Part shown: piece by piece, positions 1 to 9,946 of the stretch
How the letters are laid out: the number at the start of each line of letters is the position of its first letter
Position numbering within the stretch: the first letter of the stretch is position 1
Source of the DNA: Halichondria panicea
Lineage: Eukaryota; Porifera; Demospongiae; Suberitida; Halichondriidae
Direction: 5' to 3'
Length of the DNA: 64,000 nucleotides
NCBI RefSeq assembly: GCF_963675165.1
Contig: NC_087384.1
Coordinates: 607,001 to 671,000, forward strand
Notes under the pieces: model-generated
Told to the model about the DNA's origin: nothing
Databases searched by the model: none
Seen by the model: the letters and a program-made list of their open reading frames with translations, nothing else
Translations under genes and position numbers: made by a program

Positions 1-232
1 TCAACAGGGCAGTATCGAACTTGTCCAGACATGACTCCAACGAGGATTGTATCCCGGCAACACTTCTCTCACTTGCTCCAGTCACTGAAGATGTTTGGAG
101 TTCTCCTAAATCAACTGAGCTCTCTTGCAAGATACTCAGTCCCGCGGTGTTCACTAGGGCACACTTGACTCTGCTGGTACCAACGTCTATTCCCAGCACA
201 CACTCCATCTTGCTGTCTGTAGCTGTCTGCAT
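1..232 (-). CDS. SHPK: Sedoheptulokinase-like FGGY sugar kinase, N-terminal exon (cut by window edge)
   Basis: On the minus strand a frame opens at ATG 232 and stays open to the window edge, giving about 77 residues. Residues 13-21 read LGIDVGTSR followed by VKCALV, the phosphate-binding strand-turn that begins the actin-like ATPase fold of FGGY carbohydrate kinases; the spacing and the following variable stretch resemble animal sedoheptulokinase, which phosphorylates sedoheptulose in the cytosol and feeds the pentose phosphate pathway. A second ATG at 208 is an alternative start. The gene is head-to-head with the DUF4291 gene, with only 198 bp between start codons, so both probably share a promoter. 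The FGGY assignment is firm; the substrate is inferred from an N-terminal fragment and another FGGY kinase (xylulokinase-like, for example) is possible. Confidence 0.72.
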   Translation of the reverse strand, partial: MQTATDSKMECVLGIDVGTSRVKCALVNTAGLSILQESSVDLGELQTSSVTGASERSVAGIQSSLESCLDKFDTALL

Positions 233-430
233 GGCCGGAAATTGAATAGGGGGAGGGGCTGGTTGCACCATGTTTCTGCAATTTTACTACTGTACAACCA
301 CTTACTTGGTGCCGGTGGTGCAACATAGCTGTATCATTCCTCACCAAAGGTAAAAGTGCTTGAGCGTGTTCTAGTAGCCATTATCCAATCCTTGTATATC
401 TCAGGAATAAGGTAGCTGTGTTGTGTGACC
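233..430. promoter_or_regulatory. Divergent promoter region between SHPK-like and DUF4291 genes
   Basis: Only 198 bp separate the two divergent start codons (232 minus, 431 plus), so the regulatory sequence and both 5' leaders must lie here. No TATA box is evident. The assignment rests on gene arrangement alone. Confidence 0.5.
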
Positions 431-1540
431 ATGGCATCAGCCCCCAGGCCCAGCAAGACGTGGAGAGTGCAATCGTACCTGGAACAACGAGACAGAGAAT
501 GGCCTCACGAGGGGAAACATGTTCTGGCACAGTACGATGAGGAGACTGTGGTAGTCTATCAGGCTTACTGTCCGGAGATAGCAGATTACGCTGTCAAGCA
601 TCAATGGTAAATGGTATTAACTAACTTTAATACGGTGTATTAGCAAGACATTTAATTGCTAATGTATCTACTACACATCCACGTTTATAACAGTATAGCC
701 GTTTAAAAACTCACAACTTTAACAGCTACCAACTAGTTACTAGTTTGTGGTTTATATATTTAGCTAGCTACACAGTTATACTGCATACTGTACATACACC
801 CACATAGTATTCTAACTACCCCGCCCACCCCCCCCCCACACACACACACACACACAGCTTTGGTGGTGGTAAATTCTCGTACAGTCGTATGTCGTGGATC
901 AAGACCAACTTCCTGTGGATGATGTACAGAGCTGGCTGGGCCACCAAGAGTCGTCAGGACAGGATACTGGCTGTGTGGCTCAAGAGGGAAGGATTCGATC
1001 AGATACTCTCCTTAGCTCTGACCGGACATGATGAAAAGGAGAAAGGGGCTAAAAGATCACCAGTACGACTCCAATGGGACCCAGACCACACCCCCTCTGG
1101 TACTTGTGAGCAAAGGAGGGCTATTCAACTTGGCCTGAGGGATGAGGTACAAAATAATAATATCTCTAGTGGCTAATTTAGACTAGATCTATGCCTCTGT
1201 TTTAATATAGCTCAGTGTCTATGGCATGTTTAAGCCTCAAATTTGTACTAGTATGTCGTTTCTTCTTAATTATTGTGAATTGATACACACACTTGTGATA
1301 GTGTTTACTGTTAAATTGTTTCATTCATTGCTGCTGGTTATTTGACTACATGCATAGGTGCTGGCATCATATGGCAAAGAGTGGATTGTACAGATCAAAG
1401 ATGTGACTGAGTTTGTGAACGAACAGTACGAACATGTGAAGAAGAACCAACTGAGTGAACTGAAGGTTGCCGAGGAGAGGGTCTATCCTGTCACCAACAC
1501 AGAGACAGCTGCTCAAATATATGTGGACACTCTCAAATAA
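431..1540 (+). CDS. DUF4291 family protein
   Basis: Three exons are read: 431-606, 858-1146 and 1358-1540, about 215 residues. All joins keep frame (CAATG joined to CTTTGG; GATGAG joined to GTGCTG). Family hallmarks are clear: WRVQSYLEQ near the N terminus, WPHEGKHVLAQYDEETVVVY, YCPEIADYAV, then RMSWIKTNFLWMMYRAGW and a C-terminal EWIVQIKDVTEFV. DUF4291 is widespread in bacteria and scattered in eukaryotes; its biochemical role is not settled to my knowledge, so no function is given. An in-frame GTG lies two codons upstream, but the ATG at 431 gives the usual family N terminus. Intron 1 ends in a (CA)n tract directly before the acceptor. The gene is divergent from the SHPK-like gene. Confidence 0.88.
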
Positions 1541-1570
1541 ATTATATGAACACATACCCAAAAATTTGAA

Positions 1571-2054
1571 CTAGCGAGTGCCTGTTGAATAATAATCATT
1601 TCTTGGAAATTGTGATAGTTTTTGTTCCAGTGCACTTTCATAACGTTTCCTCCTGTTTTCTTTGTATACCTCCAATCTTCGTGTCTCTTGTTCTTCATCT
1701 GAGCAGGCTGCTGACCATCGATCTGTGCTAAAGTGATCGGGTTGTCGTCGGCAACACACTGCTTTGTCGGGTGAACTCCCGGGTATCGTCTTAGTTACCG
1801 ATATATCCATTTTTAAGGGAACAGAATCATGTAACTGAGTGTAACAGGACGTGTTCCTTGTATCTACTGTACTGGTGGCAGTTGAGCTTGTAATAAGAGG
1901 TGTGGCTTGAGGGATGAGGGGTGTGGTCGGTCCGCTACCCGTCTCCATCAGGGCTGAACTACTCGTTTGGTCAGTACTCATTATATCAGACGAAGAGCAA
2001 TCAAACCTGTGTGTGTGTGTGAGTGTGTGTAGGTGTGGGTGGGTGTGTGTGTGT

Positions 2055-2096
<42 letters not shown>

Positions 2097-2480
2097 GGAG
2101 AGCATAATTATAGTGTACTAGCATAACTACCCAATCAATTAATTAATTTCTTGATTTGAATGACATGATTTGATTGACAGTAGATTTATCACTTACCTTC
2201 CTTGCTTCATGGCTGGCTTGCCCAGGCTACTACCGCTACTGTGTATCTCACTGGAGATCACTCTAGCTGCCAGTAAAGGTGAAAAAGGATTACCTACAGT
2301 ATAGAGCAGATTCATGAACACGATAACCTTTTAATATATAATACCTTTTCCAGTCTCTCCTTTCAACTGCTTCTTTTTCCTTTTCTTGCCAGTGGCAGGT
2401 GATGCAATAGTAGGGGACTGGTTTTTGCTCGCTCCTTTCTTCGTGGTGACTTTAGGAGAACACTTTCCTCTCATGCTCAT
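1571..2480 (-). CDS. LIAT1: LIAT1-like small basic protein
   Basis: Minus-strand exons 2345-2480, 2197-2293 and 1571-2006 join in frame to about 222 residues. The N-terminal part is lysine-rich (KKRKKKQLKGETGK), the middle is Ser/Thr-rich and apparently disordered, and the C terminus carries DEEQETRRLEVYKENRRKRY followed by ESALEQKL. That lysine tract plus a late E-R-x-x-x-Y-K-x-N-R-R-K-R-Y block resembles LIAT1, the ligand of the arginyltransferase ATE1, whose conserved C-terminal block is similar. The match is recalled from the motif, not searched; an unrelated basic protein is possible. The gene ends about 30 bp from the 3' end of the convergent DUF4291 gene. A (GT)n tract fills intron 2. 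Confidence 0.5.
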
Positions 2481-2763
2481 TCTATCATGTCACTTCTCAC
2501 ACTCACTCGGCTAGGCTTCACTGCACAGATAGTGGGAGGGGCTGGTGTGAGTTTCATATAGCCTCGATTCCAAGCCGCAAAAAAAGAGAAATCGAGGCTA
2601 TAACAATTCTTGAATGAGTAAATGCAAAATAGGAGTGCAAAAATAACAGTAACAATAACAACGTTAAGTGTAGTGCACATTAAGACATACAAACACACAC
2701 ATTAATGACAGCAACTAGTCTATGACAGCAGTCAGTTTAATATATAGGGTAATCATAAGAGTA

Positions 2764-4048
2764 CTAGCGATACACAACTCTTGGCTGTGCTGCAGGTATA
2801 TTGATGACAGTCACAGTATTGTTTGTCTGCTGCTGGCAAATGGGTTGAGGGGGGCGATAATACTGCTGTGGAGGGGGGCGGTAATATTGCTGTGGAGGGG
2901 GCGGTCTCTGGGGGTAGCTCTGGTACGCTGCCCTCGGAGGGTAGTTCTGAGGTCTGGGGGGCGGCTGTCGATACTGCGGTCCAGGGGGTCGATTGTATTG
3001 CGGCCTTGGGGGTTGGTTGTATTGAGGCCTTGGAGGTTGGTTGTATTGCGGCCTCGGAGGCTGTTGCTGTGGCCTCGGAGGAGGTGGTCTAGTTTGATAG
3101 CTGTATGCACCTTGATAGCCAGGTCCACCCGACGGTGGAGGTGGGGTGTATCCGATAGGCATAGTACCACCGTAGCGAGCAGGATCAGGCATTGGGGGGC
3201 CGGATTGCGCAGGAGGTGGGCTGGTATACTGTTGAGCATGGGGATTCGTACTTGGCACTGCGTTCGGTGGTGGACCATTTTGTGTAGGGCCAGTATATTG
3301 AGGGGGAGCATTGGCATAGTGACTAGGATCAGGCATCGTAGGAGCAGTTGGAGCATTACCTTGAGGGGGGGTGTTTGTACACGACGGTGGCTGGCCATTA
3401 GGAGGGATAAATTCACTCGATTCCAGAGGTGGCTGCTTGTGTTCGGGAGAGGTAGGCGTGTAGAAGGGGGGAGGGGAAGTGAGTTTATCCTCGAGTTTGA
3501 CTTGAGCTTCTTCTCCGTACGTTGCCGGGGGATACTTTTTCTCGTTTGTACCAGCTCTCGCTGTTTCGATAGCGCCTATCCATGCCCTGGAGAGATGAGA
3601 TGTAAACATAGATGGTGTAATGAACAGTTCACACCTGATTAACCCCAGAAGGCTTTGTATATGCAAACAACCAGGACAACCATAACAAGTTAGGTATCTT
3701 ATTAGTCACAAAATCCCAAAAATAACAAAAATAAATCCTAAATTTGGTCTATCAATGACTCGGCAATTTCAGGCCTTTCAGGTGATGCTCACATTTCACA
3801 TAAATGATCAGCTATAATAGTAAGCATATGTTAGTTTGTGTGTGATAGGCTTCTGCTAGTCTACAGTCTGAACAGGGATGTGCCCACACTGGTCGGTGGT
3901 GGTTGGCAACAACAACATCACTGCCTCTTTGACCTAGCTTACCACATAATATAATGGGAATAGGCTATAAAACTGTGATTGGAAATAGCCACCATTTCAA
4001 ATATTCTGGGCACATCACTGCAGTCAGTCCTGTAACTACCCTCCTCAC

Positions 4049-4102
<54 letters not shown>

Positions 4103-4892
4103 GGCTCTCCCCGTCCTTCTCACAGCAGCAGGTGTACGTCCGATCTCCGGTCACTATAGCAAATGAATTCCCCCCGACCACACACGTGGGCAGCTTCCGC
4201 TCAGCACTGCCCACCTCCTGCCAGGGGGCCACTCTGAGAGCATCGATGACGTCTATCCTGCCCTTTTCTGACTTTCCTTCAGCCTCGTAGTAATAAAGGA
4301 ATCCATTGGGCTTGAGGACAAACCATCGCTTCTTCCAGCTCTTGACAGATTTGCCTACAAGGTCGAGACAAAAAGCTCAGTACTCTTATTATAGTAGAAT
4401 CTGCATATACGTACATGTAACTAGCTACGCTACACACATGTGCATGTACATGTAACTAGCTACGCTACATACATGTGCATGTACATGTAACTAGCTACGC
4501 TACATACATGTGCATGTACATGTAACTAGCTACGCTACACACATGTGCATGTACATGTAACTAGCTACGCTACACACATGTACATGTACATGTAACTAGC
4601 TACGCTACATACATGTACATGTACATGTATAATGGGTTTTGAATGCATAGTTAATTGCAAATGACACTTTCCAAGCTTGATGGTGTTTCTAACTGTGAAG
4701 CATGCTTTAATTAGTGCAGTCAAAACTCACTATCTGGTCTTGCATCATTAATTTAATATAAATTATGGTTCAAATGATTAAAATTTTAATTATGACACTC
4801 TTATATAAAATAATTATGACACACTCTTAGCTCTATAGATTATACCCTTACTTACCACATTTATACATGTAGCCACTCTTGACTTCAGCCAT
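2764..4892 (-). CDS. PH-domain protein with long proline-rich tail (PLEKHB/evectin-like layout)
   Basis: Minus-strand exons 4856-4892, 4102-4354 and 2764-3586 give about 370 residues. Residues 1-105 form a pleckstrin-homology domain: it opens with VKSGYMYKCGKSVKSWKKRW, continues FVLKPNGFLYYYE, and ends with the invariant tryptophan in AWIGAIETARAG. PH domains bind phosphoinositides or proteins at membranes. The rest is low-complexity and rich in proline, tyrosine and glutamine, with tandem PPRPQYNQ-type repeats and PPPPQQYYRPP, suited to SH3/WW binding. An N-terminal PH domain at the very start of a short protein with a Pro/Tyr tail recalls PLEKHB (evectin) proteins, but no C-terminal membrane anchor is visible. 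The gene is divergent from PITP. The long plus-strand frame over the same bases is a mirror of the repeat coding. Confidence 0.78.
4411..4628. repeat. 35-bp minisatellite, about 6 copies
   Basis: A 35-bp unit beginning GTACATGTAACTAGCTACGC is repeated head-to-tail about six times in intron 1 of the PH-domain gene. The copies differ mainly at one or two positions (cacacatg versus catacatg; gtgcat versus gtacat). No coding capacity is evident. Confidence 0.9.
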
Positions 4893-5185
4893 TGTACTGT
4901 AGCTGTATGAGCATCAAGAACAGAAGCGGCTTCTTGTTAGTTGATCAACTGTGTCCATATCATATCCGGGAATGAATACACGTACGTACACAACAGATAA
5001 CCTATAGATGGGCGTGTGTTTGTGGTAGACTCTATTAGGTGTGTCTTCACCTTCACGTGACAACCGGATATATCGGGTAAAGCCATACCCTTTGCTGACT
5101 CATACAGTCTCTTTAGAGTTCTATTAAAAGTGAATTAAGTACACGCACGTTCAGTTCTAACACAAGTGGAAGAGACAGAGTCACC
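4893..5185. promoter_or_regulatory. Divergent promoter region between PH-domain gene and PITP
   Basis: The two start codons (4892 minus, 5186 plus) face away from each other across 293 bp. The stretch includes a CACGTGAC E-box-like site near 5054. The promoter role is inferred from arrangement. Confidence 0.45.
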
Positions 5186-8100
5186 ATGCTCATCAGGGAA
5201 TTGTGAGTGTGTCTGTTTGTTTATAGATCTGAGCTTGTGTATTGCATATTGTTTTATGTTGTGGGTGGATTAAATATTTAATTAATATGAACGTGTGGCT
5301 TGTCTTTTTTAATATGATCGCTATGGTTTTTCCTCCCTGTAGTCGAGTCGTCATGCCCCTTACTCTGGAGGAGGTACGAATTATCATCAATACAACTCTG
5401 TTTTCCTACTTTAATAAATATTTACTCACTATTAACACGTACGTACACACACACACAGTTCCAGGTGGGACAACTTTACTCTGTAGCGGAGGCAAGTAAA
5501 AACGAGACAGGTGGTGGTGAAGGAGTGGAGATCATAAAGAACGAGCCGTGCGATCATCCGGAACTCGGAAAGGGTCAATTCACTCACAAGATCTATCATC
5601 TAGCGAGGTAACAACATTACACACGTTATAAGATACTTCGTATCCACTGTATTTTTTTCCCCGTGTAAAGTTAAAAAGCGTCTTTATGCATTTATACAAT
5701 CACATACCGTATAACTCGATTTGGTGGATTTTACCAAAGGTAGCCAAATTTAAAACCGTCAAATTAAGATTAAGTTTTCCGGTGGACACAACGTCATTGC
5801 TGTAGTAGCCACGCCTGAGGCGCCAAATTAAAAACCACTAATTAACCTCTAATTCGTTCAAATAGCTCATCTGCCAAATAATATTATAATATATATATAC
5901 CTTCCAAATTTTCCAGTTATACGGTATGTGTATGAGTTGTGTGGTATTTGTATTAGGCGGTTTATAAAGTTAGGTTGTGTAATTCTGCAGAACTTTGTCA
6001 GGATGTTTTCATTTGTATCCTGTTTTGTAGGGGTTGGTTGATTGCACATGTATTGAGTCTGGGGTTGGTTTGTACCCTGAGGCAATACTGAGTCTGCGTA
6101 CAGCATGCAGTAGCCAGAGTTACCTGACCCTGTGACCATAGAAACGATTGTTCACAGACCAACTGAAACTCCACAATATTATACCCAGTACACAACACTG
6201 TCTGGGTGGGTGTATTCACAGTGTGGTTTGTCTGTTCCCCACAGCAAAGTGCCCAAAGTAATTCGTGTATTGGCCCCCAAAGGAGCTCTGGAGATCCACG
6301 AAGAAGCCTGGAACTGCTACCCTTATTGTAAAACTGTTATTTCAGTGAGTCCTCACCAATGCAGTGTGTGTTACAAATTGTCTTAGATCTCTATACAAAT
6401 TAAAGTTGTTAGTCTTTTGAATATCGAGACCAATTATTATAATTATATATTAAGTGGGTCTAATGTTAGCTACTCTCTACTTTCTCAGAACCCCGACTAT
6501 ATGAAGGATGGTTTTCACATCACTATCCTAACACTCCATGCTGAGAATGACAAGGGGGAGCAAGCTAACGTAAGTGCAGCTGCTCCTGGGCATGACTTAT
6601 GTATGTGTACCTTTAATGTTGTACTATCTACCAAACTGACCTGCCGATCACTTCTCAGGTCCACAACCTGCCGAAAGCCAAGCTTGATAAGAGAGACGTG
6701 GTTCATGTGGACATTGTCAACGATCATGTTTCTTCTTCAGTAAGTGAACATACTAAATACAATCGATGTTTGTTTTCCTAAAATGACTCGTGTTTGGTAG
6801 ATTTAGCTTTAAAGGCGTATAACTTGATTTTGGAAGGTCCAATTTCAATGCTTTAAACAGTTTTTAGTAGCTAAAATGAGGCCTATATAATCAGGCTCTG
6901 GGAAAACCAGACATTTGGAGCAGAATTTGATATTGAGCTATAGCTAAATTTGTACCTACAGCGTAAAATCTCAAAGAAAATGTTATTGGTGTATAAGTAT
7001 CTACAGTCCTTCTACTACCTCTTCCTTCTACTACCTCTCTGTAAAATCTGATGCTCTACGTCCAACTCTTTCCATCGAAACGCTTTGTCCAAATTTTCGC
7101 TATTACCTTATTGAGCAATCTTTTAGAGGCGTTTTTCTCGACACTACATTTTACGGCTTCGAGTTTCTAACACGCATAACTCGGGTATGAAACTAGGTAT
7201 GTGAACACTAAGCATATCATTGTGTAGGCGATGCTCTGTTCTATCACTTGGTACGTTAATCACCAAAATTTTAGCCTGCTCCAAATGTCTGGTTTTCCCA
7301 GAGCCTGTCATTATAGAATCACTATGGTATGATTAACTCTTGATAAGGAATTCTTATTGGATTGATGATATGCTGAATGTTGAAAGTCAAAGATTTGTTT
7401 CTAGTCAAACCCATCATTTCCATACACCTAATAGGACTACAAGCCAGAATGGGATCCTGCCAAGTTCCACTCTGAGAAGACGGGTCGTGGTCCACTGGGT
7501 TCGGACTGGAAGGAAACCACTCAGCCACTCATGTGCGCCTACAAGCTGGTGGAATGCGAGTTCAAGTGGTTTGGCCTTCAGAGCACAGTGGAGAGCAGAA
7601 TACAGAAGGTGTGTGTGTTGGGGGGGGGAGGGGAGGGTACTGATTGCTATGTGTAGCTATTCAGTCTACATTAAGACTCCAAATTTGGCTTCAAATCATT
7701 TATTTGCGGTTATGTGTCATAGTGAGTTGTTGTTGTTTTGTAACAATCATGTTCCTTTTTGTTCACTAGTGTCAATAGTACACACTTCCTGCCAATAGCC
7801 TAATTAAGCTGAAGAATGTGTATATCCTCATTATTATGTAATCATATGATAGATCACACCCACTCGTCACTCATTTCATGTATACAGTACTGTTTATCAG
7901 CTGACTGTTACCACGCCCCTCTTTCCCCCACAGGTGTATCCTCGTCTGTTTCGTAACTTCCACCGTCAGGTCTTCTGCTGGCTGGACCAGTGGCATGGAA
8001 TGACAATGGATGACATTCGCGAGTACGAGGCTCAAGCCAAGGCCGAACTGGACAGGGTAACAGTGCTTATTGATAGTTGCCGTGCATACTTAGCATTGCT

Positions 8101-8346
8101 CAGACTAATAATTTTGGCCTTCACAATTTGTTACCACCTTCTAAAATGATTTGTAGTTCTAAGTGTTAGTACACAAGCTAAGAAAAAAATCATATTTATG
8201 GCAACTTTAGCATAATTGGCTTTTGTTTTGTGGACCTGGATAGACAATAATTGAAGCATTCATTTTCTGATGTGTTACTGAGTGTGTGTTTCTCTCGTGT
8301 GCAGGCTCGTACTGAAGGTGAGGTCAGGGGGACTAGTGAACAATAA
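5186..8346 (+). CDS. PITPNA/PITPNB-like: Class I phosphatidylinositol transfer protein (PITP alpha/beta type)
   Basis: Nine exons: 5186-5202, 5343-5373, 5459-5607, 6245-6344, 6489-6569, 6659-6739, 7435-7608, 7934-8056 and 8305-8346, about 265 residues, equal to the vertebrate family length (about 270). Diagnostic blocks are [20 protein letters not shown] near the N terminus, [10 protein letters not shown], the [11 protein letters not shown] block, [33 protein letters not shown] and [20 protein letters not shown]. Class I PITPs exchange phosphatidylinositol and phosphatidylcholine between membranes and supply PI to kinases. The last exon encodes only 14 residues ([13 protein letters not shown] and stop) and is duplicated at 9348-9389. 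Intron 3 and intron 6 carry MITE-like elements. Confidence 0.95.
5701..5930. mobile_element. MITE-like element, TACCGTATA family (copy 1)
   Basis: It is bounded by a perfect 16-bp inverted repeat, CACATACCGTATAACT at the left and its reverse complement at the right. It lies in PITP intron 3 and has no coding capacity. The outer core TACCGTATA recurs at the ends of the elements at 41996 and 51828. Confidence 0.75.
6892..7307. mobile_element. MITE-like element with about 32-bp terminal inverted repeats
   Basis: The left arm CAGGCTCTGGGAAAACCAGA, continuing to gcag, is matched by its reverse complement at 7276-7307, almost perfectly over about 32 bp. The element fills much of PITP intron 6 and is non-coding. 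A clean target-site duplication is not visible; the flanks themselves are similar (ataat / attat). Confidence 0.75.
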
Positions 8347-8930
8347 CTAAATATTTATGATTGTATTCGATCAGTAGCTATTTAAATATACTGTACCTTT
8401 TAAAACAATTCTTGTTCAATGTTTTGCTTGTTGATAACTAACTACGACATGTTATTATTATTTAAATATTATGCTTGTGCAATGTTTCCTGATGAACAGG
8501 TTTAGTTTTCTTTGAAATGTGAACACATGGACGTAATGCACTTATAATATATAAGAGTAGTAAATGATATCAAGAGTTCATTGAACTCTTGATGAATGAA
8601 CTCTTGATGATATGCATGACTGTACATGTATATATGGCTTGGTTGTCTCAGTACGTGACTTTGATGTGGTTGATGGCCATAATTGTTAGAGGAAATGACT
8701 AAAATGGATTAAAGTACGTGTGTTACGTGAGTGTGCGTGCGGGGAGTGTGTTAGCCTAAAAAAGTATAGGAATTTGGCAGCTATTGTGTTGTTATATAAT
8801 TCCCAATTAGCCATAAAGCATTTTCATTTATAGCAGAGACCATACAACACTGCACTGCTCAAAACAAACGATTATAGACAGTTAGAAAGTTAACAAAGTT
8901 GTGGTTACAATTAGTATTGTTTTTGTTGCC

Positions 8931-9200
8931 ATGGAGGATGCTTTTCGTAAGACAGTTGTGAACATTTCCCATGCTCTGAGTAGCTATGACTTGGAGCAGA
9001 TCGTTTATCTCTTTGCCATCCCTGAACAAGACGGAAAAAACACTCCACTCTCAGTATTGAAGAGGCTTGAAAGAGACGGCAAATTCTCTGCTACTAAGCC
9101 AGAGGGGCTGGACAAGCTGCTTCAAGATATTCATCGCAGTGACCTTAGTGGTCGAATAAGTGACTATTGTAGTCGATTCAGACATTGTAGAAGTTGTTAG
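8931..9200 (+). pseudogene. Truncated DED gene, left copy of the duplication (DED locus A)
   Basis: ATG at 8931 opens an 89-codon frame nearly identical to the start of the next gene. It holds the whole DED, including VLKRLERDGKFSATKPEGL and the closing IHRSDLSG with the RxDL motif. Coding similarity stops after SRFRHC, where the frame runs into duplicated PITP intron sequence and a TAG. The helical middle and tyrosine tail of its sister are absent. It may be dead, or may produce a DED-only decoy of the kind known for viral and cellular FLIP proteins; the sequence cannot decide. Its upstream sequence is like that of the intact gene, so it could be transcribed. Confidence 0.75.
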
Positions 9201-9347
9201 TACACAAGCTAAGAAAAAATCATATTTATGGCAAGTTTAGGGTAATAGCAATTATTGGCTTTTGTTTTGTGGACCTGGATAGATAATAATTGAAGCATTC
9301 ATTTTCTGATGTGTTACTGAGTGCATGTGTGTTTCTCTCGTGTGTAG

Positions 9348-9389
9348 GCTCGTACTGAAGGTGAGGTCAGGGGGACCAGTGAACAATAA
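9348..9389 (+). pseudogene. Duplicate of PITP terminal exon
   Basis: The acceptor tgtgtag and the 14-codon terminal exon of PITP are repeated, with one silent change (ACT to ACC), because of the tandem duplication. It could serve as an alternative last exon giving the same protein with a different 3' end, or be inert. Confidence 0.8.
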
Positions 9390-9946
9390 CTATGATTGGA
9401 TTCAATCAGTAGCTATTTAAATATACTGTACCTTTTAAAACAATTCTTGTTCAATGTTTTGCTTGTTGATAACTAACTACGACATGTTATTATTATTATT
9501 TAAATATTATGCTTGTGCAATGTTTCCTGATGAACAGGTTTAGTTTTCTTTGAAATGTGAACACATGGACGTAATGCACTTATAATAATTATATAAGAGT
9601 AGTAAATGATATGCATGACTGTACATGTATTATAATTATGGCTTTAATTGTCTCAGTATTTGACTTGATGTGCATGGTTGAGGACTACGATTGTTAGTGG
9701 AAATGACTAAAATGGAAGTTAAAGTACGTATGTTACGTGAGTGTGCGTGCGGGGAGTGTGTTAGCCTAAAAAAGTAAGGAATTTGGCAGCCATTGTGATG
9801 TTGCATAATGCCCTATTATAGGTAGTCCATAAAGCATTTTCATTTATAACAGACCATACAACACTGCACTGCTGAAACAAACAGTTATAGATATAATTAG
9901 AAAGTCAACAAAGTTGTATTACAGTGTTAGTATTGTTTTAGTTGCC

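Noticed and set aside
2722-3642. Long plus-strand frame of about 306 codons
   Set aside because: It is the mirror of the proline-rich exon of the PH-domain gene on the minus strand; it has no start context, splice plan or family features.
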